A DNA stretch of 32,129 nt, taken from the NCBI GenBank assembly GCA_025455775.1, contig JALOLT010000028.1, positions 1 through 32,129 of the forward strand, read 5' to 3'. Of the stretch, positions 7,104-15,025 are shown piece after piece. Positions within the stretch are counted from its first letter, which is position 1; the number at the start of each line of letters is the position of its first letter. Both the position numbers and the translations under genes were made by a program. Source of the stretch: Fimbriimonadaceae bacterium. Lineage in GTDB: Bacteria > Armatimonadota > Fimbriimonadia > Fimbriimonadales > Fimbriimonadaceae. The notes under the pieces are model-generated. The model had not been told where the DNA came from. It ran no database searches and saw nothing but the letters and a program-made list of their open reading frames with translations.

Positions 7104-8534
7104 TTAAACGTCTTTGCTTTGCCACAAGGGAAGATCAAGGGTGAATGTTGTTCCCGTGGAGTCACTTTGAACGGAAACTGTGCCGAGATGCCGCTCGGCG
7201 ATCGCCTGGACAATAGCCAAGCCGAGGCCTGAACCTCCTGATTGACTATTGCGGGAAGAATCAACGCGATAGAATCTTTCGAACAGGTGGGGGAGGTGCT
7301 CGGCGGGAATCCCTTTGCCTTGATCTGAAACGGCGAACTGGATCCTTGCCTCGCGGATGACTACTTTCACCAAAACTTGGCCTGGCCCTCCGTGAGTGAG
7401 AGCATTTTGAATAAGATTTTGAAGGGCCCTGGTCGCCTCGTCGAATTGCCCCAGGAAGGCCGGATCCGCTGGATCGTTTTGAAAGGTGATCCTGGATCCC
7501 TCGTGAGCAAATGAGAGAGCCAGATCCTTCAGAAGAGCTGAAGCAAAGATTGGAACCATTGTCGCATCCCGCTGGGCGTCAATTTTGGCCAGGTCGAGGA
7601 GCCCGGCTGTCAGTTGAATCATCCGAGTGGCTGCTTCATCGATTGCGGAAATCGACTCTTGTTTATAGGCACTCTCTTCGGCGATTAAGCCACTGTGGGC
7701 TTTAATGATCGCGAGAGGCGTCTTCATTTCGTGGCTTGCGTCGGCGGTAAACCTCTTCTGCCGTTCCATCGCTTCTCGTAGTTTTTGATTCGCTTGCTTT
7801 TCGGCGGCAATCCCCTGAGAAAGTCGGCTGAGCATGTTGTTGAGGGTTGTAGCCAGTTCTGCAAACTCATCTTTTCCGACAACAGCCACTCTGCGGTTTT
7901 CATCGGCGACTTGGATTCCCTCGACTTCGGCGACGATCCGTCGGATGGGAGCCAGAAGTTGCCCCACGACAAGGAGGCTGACCAAGCTCGCAAGAGCCAC
8001 CCCTAAGGGAAGGACAAAGAAGAGAAGGGTCTGTCGCAACTCGGCCAGAGAGGCCAGAAAGTCGCTGAGAGGGGTCGATGCCTGGATCACCCCTTCGAGT
8101 CCATTTTCTAGGATCAGGGGGCGGCTGATGATTCTCATTGGTTCCCCCTGTGACACGACGGTTCGAAACTGCGTTGTTCCCTGTCTGGCAAGCCGCAGCC
8201 CCTCTGGATCCAGAGGCTCTGGTCGTGGGGTTTCCCCCGGACCAGGGGGCGGATTTGGAATGAAGATCGGCATGGAAAGGGGCCTGTTTCCTCTTGGGTT
8301 GGGCCTCCTTCTGCCCGTGCCAGGGTCGTCTTCGAATGGTCTGTCCAAAGGTCTCCGGGGGCCAGGCCCTCGAGTCGAAAAGTCTCTCGTCCGCCGGTCG
8401 AGCTCGCGGTCGATGGAACTGAAGACCGCCTGGTTAGTCGAGGAGTCAACGACCACAGCGACCAAGCAGAGAACCAAGAAGACACTGCCTGCGACGAGCC
8501 CGATGAGCTTAAGGCGCAGGCTTGCATGAGCCAT
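7104..8534 (-). CDS. Membrane sensor histidine kinase
   Basis: This 476-residue kinase has two membrane helices (~8-30 and ~168-192) flanking an extracytoplasmic region rich in Pro and Arg (~50-115) and a small sensor region to ~165. A HAMP linker (~192-245) precedes the dimerisation domain with phospho-acceptor His268 in FTADASHEMKTPLA. The ATPase domain shows the N box (Asn377, LIQNALTHGG), G1 (Asp404, DQGKGIP), F box (LFERFYRVD) and G2 (GGSGLGLAIV). Its start overlaps the response-regulator stop by one base (TAATG), so the two are translationally coupled. The gene pair is divergent from a Spy/CpxP-like gene, which suggests envelope stress sensing. The ligand is unknown; the unusually proline- and arginine-rich periplasmic loop may bind polyanions or metals, but that is speculation. 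Confidence 0.94.
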   Translation of the reverse strand: MAHASLRLKLIGLVAGSVFLVLCLVAVVVDSSTNQAVFSSIDRELDRRTRDFSTRGPGPRRPLDRPFEDDPGTGRRRPNPRGNRPLSMPIFIPNPPPGPGETPRPEPLDPEGLRLARQGTTQFRTVVSQGEPMRIISRPLILENGLEGVIQASTPLSDFLASLAELRQTLLFFVLPLGVALASLVSLLVVGQLLAPIRRIVAEVEGIQVADENRRVAVVGKDEFAELATTLNNMLSRLSQGIAAEKQANQKLREAMERQKRFTADASHEMKTPLAIIKAHSGLIAEESAYKQESISAIDEAATRMIQLTAGLLDLAKIDAQRDATMVPIFASALLKDLALSFAHEGSRITFQNDPADPAFLGQFDEATRALQNLIQNALTHGGPGQVLVKVVIREARIQFAVSDQGKGIPAEHLPHLFERFYRVDSSRNSQSGGSGLGLAIVQAIAERHLGTVSVQSDSTGTTFTLDLPLWQSKDV

Positions 8535-9211
8535 TACTCACTGCCTCCTACCTTCAGGACATAGCCAAATCCAACCACTGTGTGAATGAGTTTGACGTCA
8601 TGCAGCCGATCGACCTTCTTTCGAAGCGATGCGACAAAAACGTCCACCGTGTTCGAAACCGACTCTTCGTCACCCCAAACACGAAACTGGATTGTGTCTC
8701 TGGATAAGACCTTGCCTTGGTTCAGGGCAAGAGCCTCGAGTAACTCGAATTCTCTCTGGGTGAGAACCAAAGGTATTTCCGCGCGGCTTGCCTGTTTCGC
8801 CTTTCGATCGATGACGAGGTCGTGGATCGTGATCACCCCTGCCTTATTGATCTTGTCACGGCGCAGGAGGGCGCTCACTCTGGCAGCGAGTTCTTTGTTT
8901 TCGAAAGGTTTGGCCAAATAGTCATCTGCGCCTGACTCCAATCCCTGAACCTTATGGTCAGTATCGTCGAGCGCGGTGAGCATCAAAACGGGAACATTGT
9001 GCTTTCCGTTTCGAAGAGTAGAGAGGATCTCAAATCCGTTCTTTCCTGGCAACATCACATCAAGGATGACGAGGTCGTAGCGTCCGCTTTTCGCTTCCTT
9101 CAGGCCCTGATCTCCGTCTGGCACAACTGTGACGGTCTGACCGTTCGCCTCCAGAAGTCTTTGGATAGCTCTTGCCAGGGCTAGCTCATCTTCAACCAAG
9201 AGTATCTGCAT
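8534..9211 (-). CDS. OmpR/PhoB family response regulator
   Basis: This 225-residue regulator has a receiver domain (1-~118) with the acidic pair ED in LLVEDELALA, phospho-acceptor Asp51 in LVILDVMLPG, the conserved Thr in VLMLTALDD, and Lys in LAKPFENKE. The winged-helix effector domain (~125-222) contains the OmpR signatures LTQREFELLEAL and VDVFVASLRKKVD. The start has an AAGG Shine-Dalgarno site 9 bases upstream. Just upstream, two pairs of 11-bp-spaced TCTTCA repeats in opposite orientations are the form of site that PhoB/OmpR proteins bind as head-to-tail dimers, suggesting autoregulation and control of the divergent Spy-like gene. Confidence 0.95.
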   Translation of the reverse strand: MQILLVEDELALARAIQRLLEANGQTVTVVPDGDQGLKEAKSGRYDLVILDVMLPGKNGFEILSTLRNGKHNVPVLMLTALDDTDHKVQGLESGADDYLAKPFENKELAARVSALLRRDKINKAGVITIHDLVIDRKAKQASRAEIPLVLTQREFELLEALALNQGKVLSRDTIQFRVWGDEESVSNTVDVFVASLRKKVDRLHDVKLIHTVVGFGYVLKVGGSE

Positions 9212-9264
9212 TGGATTGCACCTTCGTGTTGAATTTGAGTGTGGCTGAATTTTTCCTGGAGCAC

Positions 9265-9321
9265 ATGAAGATCCTGTGAAGATGTGGCCGAACGGGGATT
9301 CTTCATGTCGTCTTCATGTCG
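9265..9321. promoter_or_regulatory. Putative response-regulator binding sites: two divergent 11-bp direct repeats
   Basis: On the plus strand the 11-mer TCTTCATGTCG occurs twice in perfect tandem (9300-9310 and 9311-9321). On the minus strand TCTTCA occurs twice with the same 11-base period (9282-9277 and 9271-9266). OmpR/PhoB regulators bind such direct repeats, one monomer per helical turn. The plus-strand pair ends (core TCTTCAT, base 9317) ten bases before a -10-like TTTAAT (9328-9333), matching the layout of PhoB-activated promoters. The sites lie between the regulator gene and the Spy-like gene, so both can be controlled. Identity of the binding protein is inferred. Confidence 0.65.
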
Positions 9322-9393
9322 ATTTCGTTTAATACCAAAACCGCAGTCTGCAACAGACAAGAGCCTGTTGAAATCCGAGCGGACAAGGAAAGA

Positions 9394-10119
9394 ATGATGA
9401 AGAACACAAGACAAACTCTTATTGCACTGAGCCTGGCCACAGTCATGGCTTTGTCGACCTCGCTTGTCCTGGCCCAGGCGCAGGGCGGGGGACCAGGGCG
9501 TCAAGGTCAGGGTGGCCCAGGTGGGGCAGGTGGACCTGGTATGAGAAGGATGGCCCCCCCGGGATTGATTCCACTTGCTCAGCTGATTCAACGCCCAGAG
9601 ATCCGAGAGGAGCTGAATCTGACCCAATCCCAAGGGGAAAGGATTCGAAGCATCCTTGAAGAGAACCGCCCCCAGCCAGGGGCAGAGCGCCCTTCTCGGC
9701 AACAGATCGAAGCTCACAGGGCCAAGATCGATGGCTTGGTGCTGAGTGTCCTGGACCAAGCCCAAGCCAAGCGGGCTCGTGAGCTCCAAATTCAGGTGAG
9801 CGGGCCGTCGGCAGTGTTTGACCCTGGCGTCCAGGCAAGTCTTAAAATCACGCTACAACAGAAGGCAGCCCTGGACGCCTTGCTGCCTCAACCCCCATCT
9901 GGTGGTAACGGCGGCTTCCGTCAAGGTGAACCAGGCCAAGGTAGGGTTGGGCCGGGCGGAGATCGACCGGGACCGCGTGGCGGCGACCCTGGTCAAGGCG
10001 AACGGGGTCGAGGTGGAGGACCAGGAGGTGACCGCCGAGACTTGGATCGCCAGATTCTGGAAATATTGACTCAAGGACAGAAAGATCAACTTCGCACCAT
10101 GGGAGGTGAGCCTCTCTGA
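9394..10119 (+). CDS. Secreted Spy/CpxP-like LTxxQ-motif protein, Gly/Pro-rich
   Basis: This ~241-residue protein has a signal peptide (TLIALSLATVMALSTSLVLA), cleavage predicted before QAQ. Three Spy/CpxP-type motifs are visible: LNLTQSQGERI near residue 77, ITLQQKAALDAL near 155 and ILTQGQKDQL near the end. Helical stretches carrying these motifs are separated by long Gly/Pro/Arg/Gln-rich segments (~28-55 and ~168-215). Spy family proteins are periplasmic chaperones or metal-stress proteins. Two adjacent ATG codons (9394, 9397) follow AAGGAAAG; the second has better spacing. A frame back to 9316 runs over the promoter and was rejected. The divergent two-component operon and intervening repeats suggest a CpxRA/CpxP-like regulatory circuit. 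Confidence 0.75.
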   Translation: MMKNTRQTLIALSLATVMALSTSLVLAQAQGGGPGRQGQGGPGGAGGPGMRRMAPPGLIPLAQLIQRPEIREELNLTQSQGERIRSILEENRPQPGAERPSRQQIEAHRAKIDGLVLSVLDQAQAKRARELQIQVSGPSAVFDPGVQASLKITLQQKAALDALLPQPPSGGNGGFRQGEPGQGRVGPGGDRPGPRGGDPGQGERGRGGGPGGDRRDLDRQILEILTQGQKDQLRTMGGEPL

Positions 10120-10170
10120 GCTGCCGAGAACATCCGGGAGGTTACCTCTAACGAGGTTAGTTCCGAGGCA

Positions 10171-10203
10171 AGAGGGGGCTGTCTCGAAAGAGGCAGCCCT
10201 CTT
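10171..10203 (+). terminator. Hairpin terminator after the Spy-like gene
   Basis: GGCTGTCTC and GAGGCAGCC pair around a GAAA tetraloop (one T-G wobble), extended by AGAG/CTCT across a two-base bulge, then CTTTGGG. The stem is very strong, but the T-tract has only three bases, so release may be partial. Confidence 0.6.
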
Positions 10204-10234
10204 TGGGCCTCCAAGAATGCAGTCCGATCGACTC

Positions 10235-10326
10235 TTGGAAACTCGCCTGCCCCGCCTCCCCGAGGCCACGCCCTCCCCTCCGCTGTGCTTCGGGGCTGCG
10301 CCTCGGCAGGGCAGGTGAGTTTCCAA
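10235..10326. repeat. Large inverted repeat / ~92-nt hairpin of unknown function
   Basis: The arms TTGGAAACTCGCCTGCCC (10235-10252) and GGGCAGGTGAGTTTCCAA (10309-10326) are complementary over 18 bases with one G-T wobble. Inside is a second stem, CCGAGGC (10260-10266) with GCCTCGG (10300-10306), then a C-rich loop. An alternative stem, CCAAGA (10211-10216) with TCTTGG (10233-10238), competes for the outer left arm. The interval 10204-10444 has no gene. It could be a structured leader of the GH127 gene, a small RNA or a miniature transposable element; no target duplication is evident. Confidence 0.6.
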
Positions 10327-10444
10327 TAGAAGGGGTTCGATCTTATTTGAGATGGCCCCTTTACCGTCGTTGCCGTCTTTATGCCACCAGCGAATCCAGC
10401 CAAACCAGAAAACTCGGTTGCCGAAGTGGGAGAATGGAAGCCAA

Positions 10445-12307
10445 ATGATCTTCCTCCCTCAGACAACTCTGACCGATCCGTTCTGGAATGCGAGGCAGAA
10501 ACCCTTTCTGGAAAATGGCCTCCGGCATCAATGGCAGATGTGTCAAGAGACTGGCAGGCTTGAGAATTTTCGACGTGTGGCTCTGGGCCAGACGGGAGGT
10601 CACCAGGGTTACTATTACAACGACTCCGACGTTTACAAGCTCCTGGAAGCGATGATCTACGGGCTTCACGCAAGCCCAAACTTGACCCCCGTTCTCCACT
10701 TGGTTGAAGAGGCGGTTGATCTCATCGAAGGGGCTGTGCAAGAAGACGGCTACATCAACACTTTCATCACCCTCGGGAAGCCAGATCGACGCTATGCCAG
10801 GTTAGCGAGTGAGCATGAGCTCTATTGCATGGGTCACCTGTTGGAGGCTTGTGCTGCTGCAGGGGAAAGCTGTCCAAAGGAAGCCTGGGCCAAGCGATTG
10901 GTTTCAGTGGGACACAAGGTCGTCGACCACCTCGTCGCCACCTTTGGGCCAGGACAGGTGAAGGGCTACTGCGGCCATCAGGAGTTGGAAATGGCCCTTG
11001 TCCGCTTCGGCAAACTCAGCCGTCGCTCCGATGCTTTGTCCCTGGGGAGATGGATGATTGAGGAGCGAGGATCGCGACCAAGCCCGTTCGAGGCAAGTCT
11101 TACAGATCCTTCCAGTCCCAGCTTCGACCAGACCTACTTTGATCGTTGCTTCGTGACCGGGCAGTACGACGGGCAGTATTGTCAAGATCACGTCCCCTTG
11201 CGGGAGATGGATCAGATCGTCGGCCATGCCGTTCGCGCTTGCTACTTTTTCTCTGGAGCCCTCGATAGCTTTGGTGACTCTGATCCTGCATTGAAGAAGG
11301 CCCTCAAGGCAGTTTGGCAAAACCTCACTGAATCGCGGATGTATATCACGGGGGGCATCGGATCAACTGCCGCCAACGAGGGATTCACAAGCGACTACGA
11401 TCTGCCGAATCGCAGCGCCTATGCAGAGACCTGTGCAGGAATCTCTTTGGTGATGTGGGGGGCAAGGATGGGATCCCTCTTCGAAGACGTTCACTATTGG
11501 GAGGTGGCAGAGAAGTCCCTTTATAACGGGGTTTTGAGCGGCGTGAATCTGGGTGGGGATCTCTACAACTATGTGAACCCTCTTGAGTGTTACGGAGACC
11601 ACACGCGCCAGCCCTGGTTTGCTTGCGCCTGTTGTCCCCCCAATATCGCCCGCATGATCTTGTCTGTCCAGAGATATGCCGGTGACTGGAACGACGCAAG
11701 ATTCTTGCTCGGCTTGCTGATCGGAGGCAGTTATCGCAGCCCCGACGGGATGGGAGCCTGGAATGTGGAGGGGGATAGTGCAACTGGTAAGGAATTTGCC
11801 TTTACTCCCGAGGGAGTCTTGCCGCAAGGACTTCTAATTCGCATCCCTTCGTGGGCGAGCTCGGCACGGGGCAAGGTAGCGGGAGAAGTTTTCTCCCTCG
11901 AGCCAGGCAGCTTCTGGCGAATTGAGCGAAACTGGGATCCTGGGGAAAGGGTAGAACTCGAGCTCGGGATCAAGCCAAAGGTTTGGGATTCTCATCCTTC
12001 GGTCTGGGAGAATCAGGGGCGCATCGCCTTCTCTCACGGCCCTTTTGTTCATTGCTTCGAGGAGTTTGATCTTGGGTTTGCCCCCCAAGAGATGGCAGTC
12101 TCGCAAGGGCCAATCTCCATGAGTGGCTCGTTCGAGGGAGTTCCTCGACTTCAGGTCTTTGGCGTCCGCGCCGGCAGGGCATCAAACGCTCTCTATGGGT
12201 CGCCCCTTGATCGGAGCCTGACAGAGGTGACTGCTTCTTCACTCCCCTATGCCTTTTGGGATAACCGGGGAAAGAACAGGATGCAAATCTGGGTGAGGGA
12301 AAGGTAG
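10445..12307 (+). CDS. GH127-family glycoside hydrolase (DUF1680, beta-L-arabinofuranosidase-like)
   Basis: This 620-residue protein has no signal peptide, so it probably acts on oligosaccharides in the cytoplasm. Start MIFLPQTTLTDPFWNAR is the normal family N-terminus; the frame extends upstream to 10352 without similarity, and GGAAG precedes the chosen ATG. Landmarks are YYNDSDVYKLLEA (~50-62), YAETCAGISLVMW (~325) and FACACCPPNIAR (~400). In characterised GH127 enzymes this CACC-type motif supplies the nucleophilic cysteine and zinc ligands together with the upstream Glu and Cys, all of which appear conserved. A C-terminal beta region (~450-620) fits the family. Predicted role is release of L-arabinofuranose from plant or glycoprotein glycans; exact substrate is inferred. 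Confidence 0.92.
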   Translation: MIFLPQTTLTDPFWNARQKPFLENGLRHQWQMCQETGRLENFRRVALGQTGGHQGYYYNDSDVYKLLEAMIYGLHASPNLTPVLHLVEEAVDLIEGAVQEDGYINTFITLGKPDRRYARLASEHELYCMGHLLEACAAAGESCPKEAWAKRLVSVGHKVVDHLVATFGPGQVKGYCGHQELEMALVRFGKLSRRSDALSLGRWMIEERGSRPSPFEASLTDPSSPSFDQTYFDRCFVTGQYDGQYCQDHVPLREMDQIVGHAVRACYFFSGALDSFGDSDPALKKALKAVWQNLTESRMYITGGIGSTAANEGFTSDYDLPNRSAYAETCAGISLVMWGARMGSLFEDVHYWEVAEKSLYNGVLSGVNLGGDLYNYVNPLECYGDHTRQPWFACACCPPNIARMILSVQRYAGDWNDARFLLGLLIGGSYRSPDGMGAWNVEGDSATGKEFAFTPEGVLPQGLLIRIPSWASSARGKVAGEVFSLEPGSFWRIERNWDPGERVELELGIKPKVWDSHPSVWENQGRIAFSHGPFVHCFEEFDLGFAPQEMAVSQGPISMSGSFEGVPRLQVFGVRAGRASNALYGSPLDRSLTEVTASSLPYAFWDNRGKNRMQIWVRER

Positions 12308-12362
12308 CTAACGGCGACGACCCAGACCCAATCACTGAGCCTTTCATATTCCAACCAAATGG

Positions 12363-13262
12363 TTAATCTCTCTCTTTCGGAATTGGTGGGGGTGAGGCGA
12401 AGATAAACCTCCCGATGGACTTACTGACCTCTCGCTCCTCGGCGATGTCGATGCAGACGACGTCGAGTGATTCTGCCTTTGCGAGTCTTTGCAATCGGTA
12501 GTTGATTCCAGCCTGGTACATCACGTGACCTGATCCGGCCAGGATCACGACCAGAGCTTCTTGGTGGGTCTGGCTCGCCTCCAGTGCTGTTTGTGCCATC
12601 GCTGTGTCCCACACAATTTGAGCGGCGATCATGTTCTCCCCTCTCTGACCTTCCAGGGGGTGTCCGCCAATCAGAGCTTTGAACAAGGCCCGATGGCGCT
12701 CGTTGCCCATGTACACTTCAGGAACCCACTTCTTTTGCTCTTCGGTAAGGATTCCTGGCCCGTTGCGCCCAACCTGTCTCACCCAGTCCCGGGGGGCATT
12801 GAGGGCGTAGAGAGGGAGCTTATGTCGCTTGATCGCGTCGAAAATCGGTCGGTAGAAGGCAAAGTCAAAGCCCCACTGGGTTTTCCAGTTGCTTTGAACG
12901 ATGAAGTCTTCTTCGCTCATGGTGCCACTCGACCAGGGAGCGATATTGGCCTGGTTGTCACGGGTGAACATTTCGAGCCCAACGACGACAGGACGACCAC
13001 TTTTCGCTGCCGCTTCGATGAGGGCTGCCTGGAGCTTGTGGTGCTCTGGGCTCGTATGAGACTCGCCAACCAAGAGGAATCGAACTCCCTTTGCTGCTGC
13101 GATGACGTCTTCTGGGGTGGCAGCCTTTCCCGTCGTTGAGTCGATCAAGCCTTGGCTGACCTTGACTGTGCCTGACTCTGGAAAGAGGAGCAAGGGATCG
13201 ACTGCTTGCTTCAGGCCCTCTTGGTGGAGGGCTATGAGGGCGAGACCAGAGGTCAGGATCAT
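12363..13262 (-). CDS. ChaN/Tiki-like haem-binding uptake family protein
   Basis: This 299-residue protein resembles the ChaN (DUF399) family of iron-regulated haem-binding proteins. Landmarks are RFLLVGESHTSPEHH (~61-75), VVVGLEMFTRDNQ (~92-104), LPLYALNAPRD (~149-159) and VVILAGSGHVMYQ (~236-248). The first residues are mildly hydrophobic and could form a weak signal peptide, but no lipobox cysteine is evident, so export is uncertain. The ATG overlaps the serC stop codon (ATGA), so it is translationally coupled to serC. The link between serine biosynthesis and this protein is not obvious and may be only transcriptional. Haem binding is assumed from family and not proven by visible ligands. 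Confidence 0.82.
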   Translation of the reverse strand: MILTSGLALIALHQEGLKQAVDPLLLFPESGTVKVSQGLIDSTTGKAATPEDVIAAAKGVRFLLVGESHTSPEHHKLQAALIEAAAKSGRPVVVGLEMFTRDNQANIAPWSSGTMSEEDFIVQSNWKTQWGFDFAFYRPIFDAIKRHKLPLYALNAPRDWVRQVGRNGPGILTEEQKKWVPEVYMGNERHRALFKALIGGHPLEGQRGENMIAAQIVWDTAMAQTALEASQTHQEALVVILAGSGHVMYQAGINYRLQRLAKAESLDVVCIDIAEEREVSKSIGRFIFASPPPIPKERD

Positions 13263-14338
13263 CCGTTCTGCCTCGCAAAGTGGCCCATGAAGTCAGCGAG
13301 AGCCTTCGCCCCTTCCATCGGAAAAGCGTTGTAGACACTGGCACGGCAACCTCCTACACTGCGGTGGCCCTTGAGCTCAACCATTTGGTTAGCCTTTGTC
13401 TCTGCCAGGAATTTTTCTGTCAAACTCTCGTCTGGGAGGACGAAAGGGATGTTCATGAGGGAGCGGTTCTCAGGTTGTGCGTGGCCTCGGTAGAAGCCTC
13501 CGCTTCCATCGATCGCATCATAAATCAACTTGGCTTTTTTTTCGTTGTGGGCTGCGACTGCTTCCAGCCCGCCAAAGTCGAGCCAGTGTTGGAAGACAAG
13601 CCCCATGACATAGATTCCCCAGCAGGGGGGAGTGTTGTACATTGACTCGTTTTCGGCTTGGACTCGGTAGTCAAGCATCGGGTGCAGACCTTCCTTTTGG
13701 GTCGCGAGGAAGTCTTCGCTTAAGATGACGAGGGTGACTCCGCTTGGCCCAAGGTTCTTTTGGGCACCGGCATAAATCAGAGAATACTTGCTGACATCAA
13801 AGGGTCGGCTGGCGATGCAGCTTGACATGTCGCACACGATATTTTCATTGATGTCGGGATCTGTCAGGAAATCGACCCCTTGGATCGTTTCGTTCATTGT
13901 GATGTGAACGAAATCTGGGGCAGAGTCAATGTCCAGGCTATCGAACTTGGGGGCGCGGTCGTAGTTGTGGGCTTTGCCATCCCAGGTTACGTGGCTTTCC
14001 CCGACCATCTTCCCTGCTTGGAGTGCCTTTTGTCCCCAGGCTCCTGTGACCACGAATTCTGCCCTTGTGTTCAAAAAGGCGTTGGCGAGCATCGTAAATT
14101 GGAGACTTGCCCCTCCCTGGAGGAACAGAACCTTGTAGTTGCTGGGAATTCCCATGAGCTTTCTGGCTGCCTCTTCTGTGGCTTGGGCGATTGAGAGGAA
14201 AGCCTTGCCCCTGTGACTCATCTCCATCACGCTCATGCCAGCCCCTTGCCAGTTCACCATCTCGTCTCTGGCTCTTTCCAAGACAGGGACTGGGATCGCG
14301 CCTGGGCCAGCCGAAAAGTTGAGAATTCGTTCACTCAT
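13259..14338 (-). CDS. serC: Phosphoserine aminotransferase
   Basis: This 359-residue PLP enzyme converts 3-phosphohydroxypyruvate and glutamate to phosphoserine and 2-oxoglutarate in serine biosynthesis, and can serve pyridoxal biosynthesis. Landmarks are LNFSAGPGAIPVPVLE at the N-terminus, MSVMEMSHRGKAF (~35-47), FLQGGASLQF (~72-81) and the PLP lysine in YAGAQKNLGPSG (~189-200). The C-terminal HRSVGGCRASVYNAFP closely matches the family. Length is normal. No Shine-Dalgarno site precedes the start. It overlaps the downstream chaN-like gene by four bases and is divergent from the pseudopilin-like gene, with about 70 bases between them. Confidence 0.97.
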   Translation of the reverse strand: MSERILNFSAGPGAIPVPVLERARDEMVNWQGAGMSVMEMSHRGKAFLSIAQATEEAARKLMGIPSNYKVLFLQGGASLQFTMLANAFLNTRAEFVVTGAWGQKALQAGKMVGESHVTWDGKAHNYDRAPKFDSLDIDSAPDFVHITMNETIQGVDFLTDPDINENIVCDMSSCIASRPFDVSKYSLIYAGAQKNLGPSGVTLVILSEDFLATQKEGLHPMLDYRVQAENESMYNTPPCWGIYVMGLVFQHWLDFGGLEAVAAHNEKKAKLIYDAIDGSGGFYRGHAQPENRSLMNIPFVLPDESLTEKFLAETKANQMVELKGHRSVGGCRASVYNAFPMEGAKALADFMGHFARQNG

Positions 14339-14409
14339 GGTGGTGAGTTTATCTTGTTTTGACAGGGGTTCTTGATACTCTTTTGGACTTGCTGTGGCAA
14401 ACTAGGACT

Positions 14410-15003
14410 ATGTCGATGCCCCCGCCTGAAGGAGGTTTTTCAGCCCCTCCCCCTTTAGATCAGCCAGCTAAGAAAAAGACTCCGGCTTGGGTGTGGTGGT
14501 TGATTGGCCTTTTGGGATTAGGGGCGTGCTCTTGTGTAGTGATCCCGGCCGCCCTTTTGGCCCCTGTTTTTGGCCAAGCCAACTTGGCCGCTAAGAAGAC
14601 GAAGGCCCTCACCAACGTGAAACTCCTTGCGACGGCTTTGCAAATCTACGCAGCCGACTATGATGACCGGTTTCCGGTATCGGAATGGGCTACGAACATC
14701 GATCCCTACACTGATGATCAAGGTGGGGATTCTCTGCTTTTGGATCCTCGTCTTCCCGATGAGACGAGGCCTGGAATCGGATTTAATGCTGATCTTTTAG
14801 GAATCAGCACGGCGGAAATAAATAACCCGGCTGGCACGGTATTGCTCTTTTCGACTCAAAAGTTCGGGAAGAACTCCACTGGGGGATCGTCTGATCTGCG
14901 CTTAACCAACGGGGAGGCAATTATCGGGTTCTCAGATGGTGCCGTTCGAGTGCTCAAGGAAGGTTTGGAACCTTCCTTGGTGTGGACAGCAAAGACTGAA
15001 TAA
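14410..15003 (+). CDS. Pseudopilin-fold membrane protein with proline-rich N-terminal tail
   Basis: This protein has about 197 residues. A Pro-rich cytoplasmic tail (~1-25) leads to a membrane helix (~29-50, WVWWLIGLLGLGACSCVVI). The segment after it, KALTNVKLLATALQIYAADY followed by DDRFPVS, is the signature of pilin-like DUF1559/type II G-type proteins common in Armatimonadota and Planctomycetota. The C-terminal third (LRLTNGEAIIGFSDGAVRVL) fits the display/beta region of that fold. No prepilin peptidase site of the usual G|FTLxE form is seen, so it is probably not processed like a pilin. AGGA at 14404-14407 is spaced better for a second ATG at 14416. The frame back to 14359 lacks similarity. 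Confidence 0.75.
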   Translation: MSMPPPEGGFSAPPPLDQPAKKKTPAWVWWLIGLLGLGACSCVVIPAALLAPVFGQANLAAKKTKALTNVKLLATALQIYAADYDDRFPVSEWATNIDPYTDDQGGDSLLLDPRLPDETRPGIGFNADLLGISTAEINNPAGTVLLFSTQKFGKNSTGGSSDLRLTNGEAIIGFSDGAVRVLKEGLEPSLVWTAKTE

Positions 15004-15025
15004 AGATCCTCGGGTCTGGTGAAAA

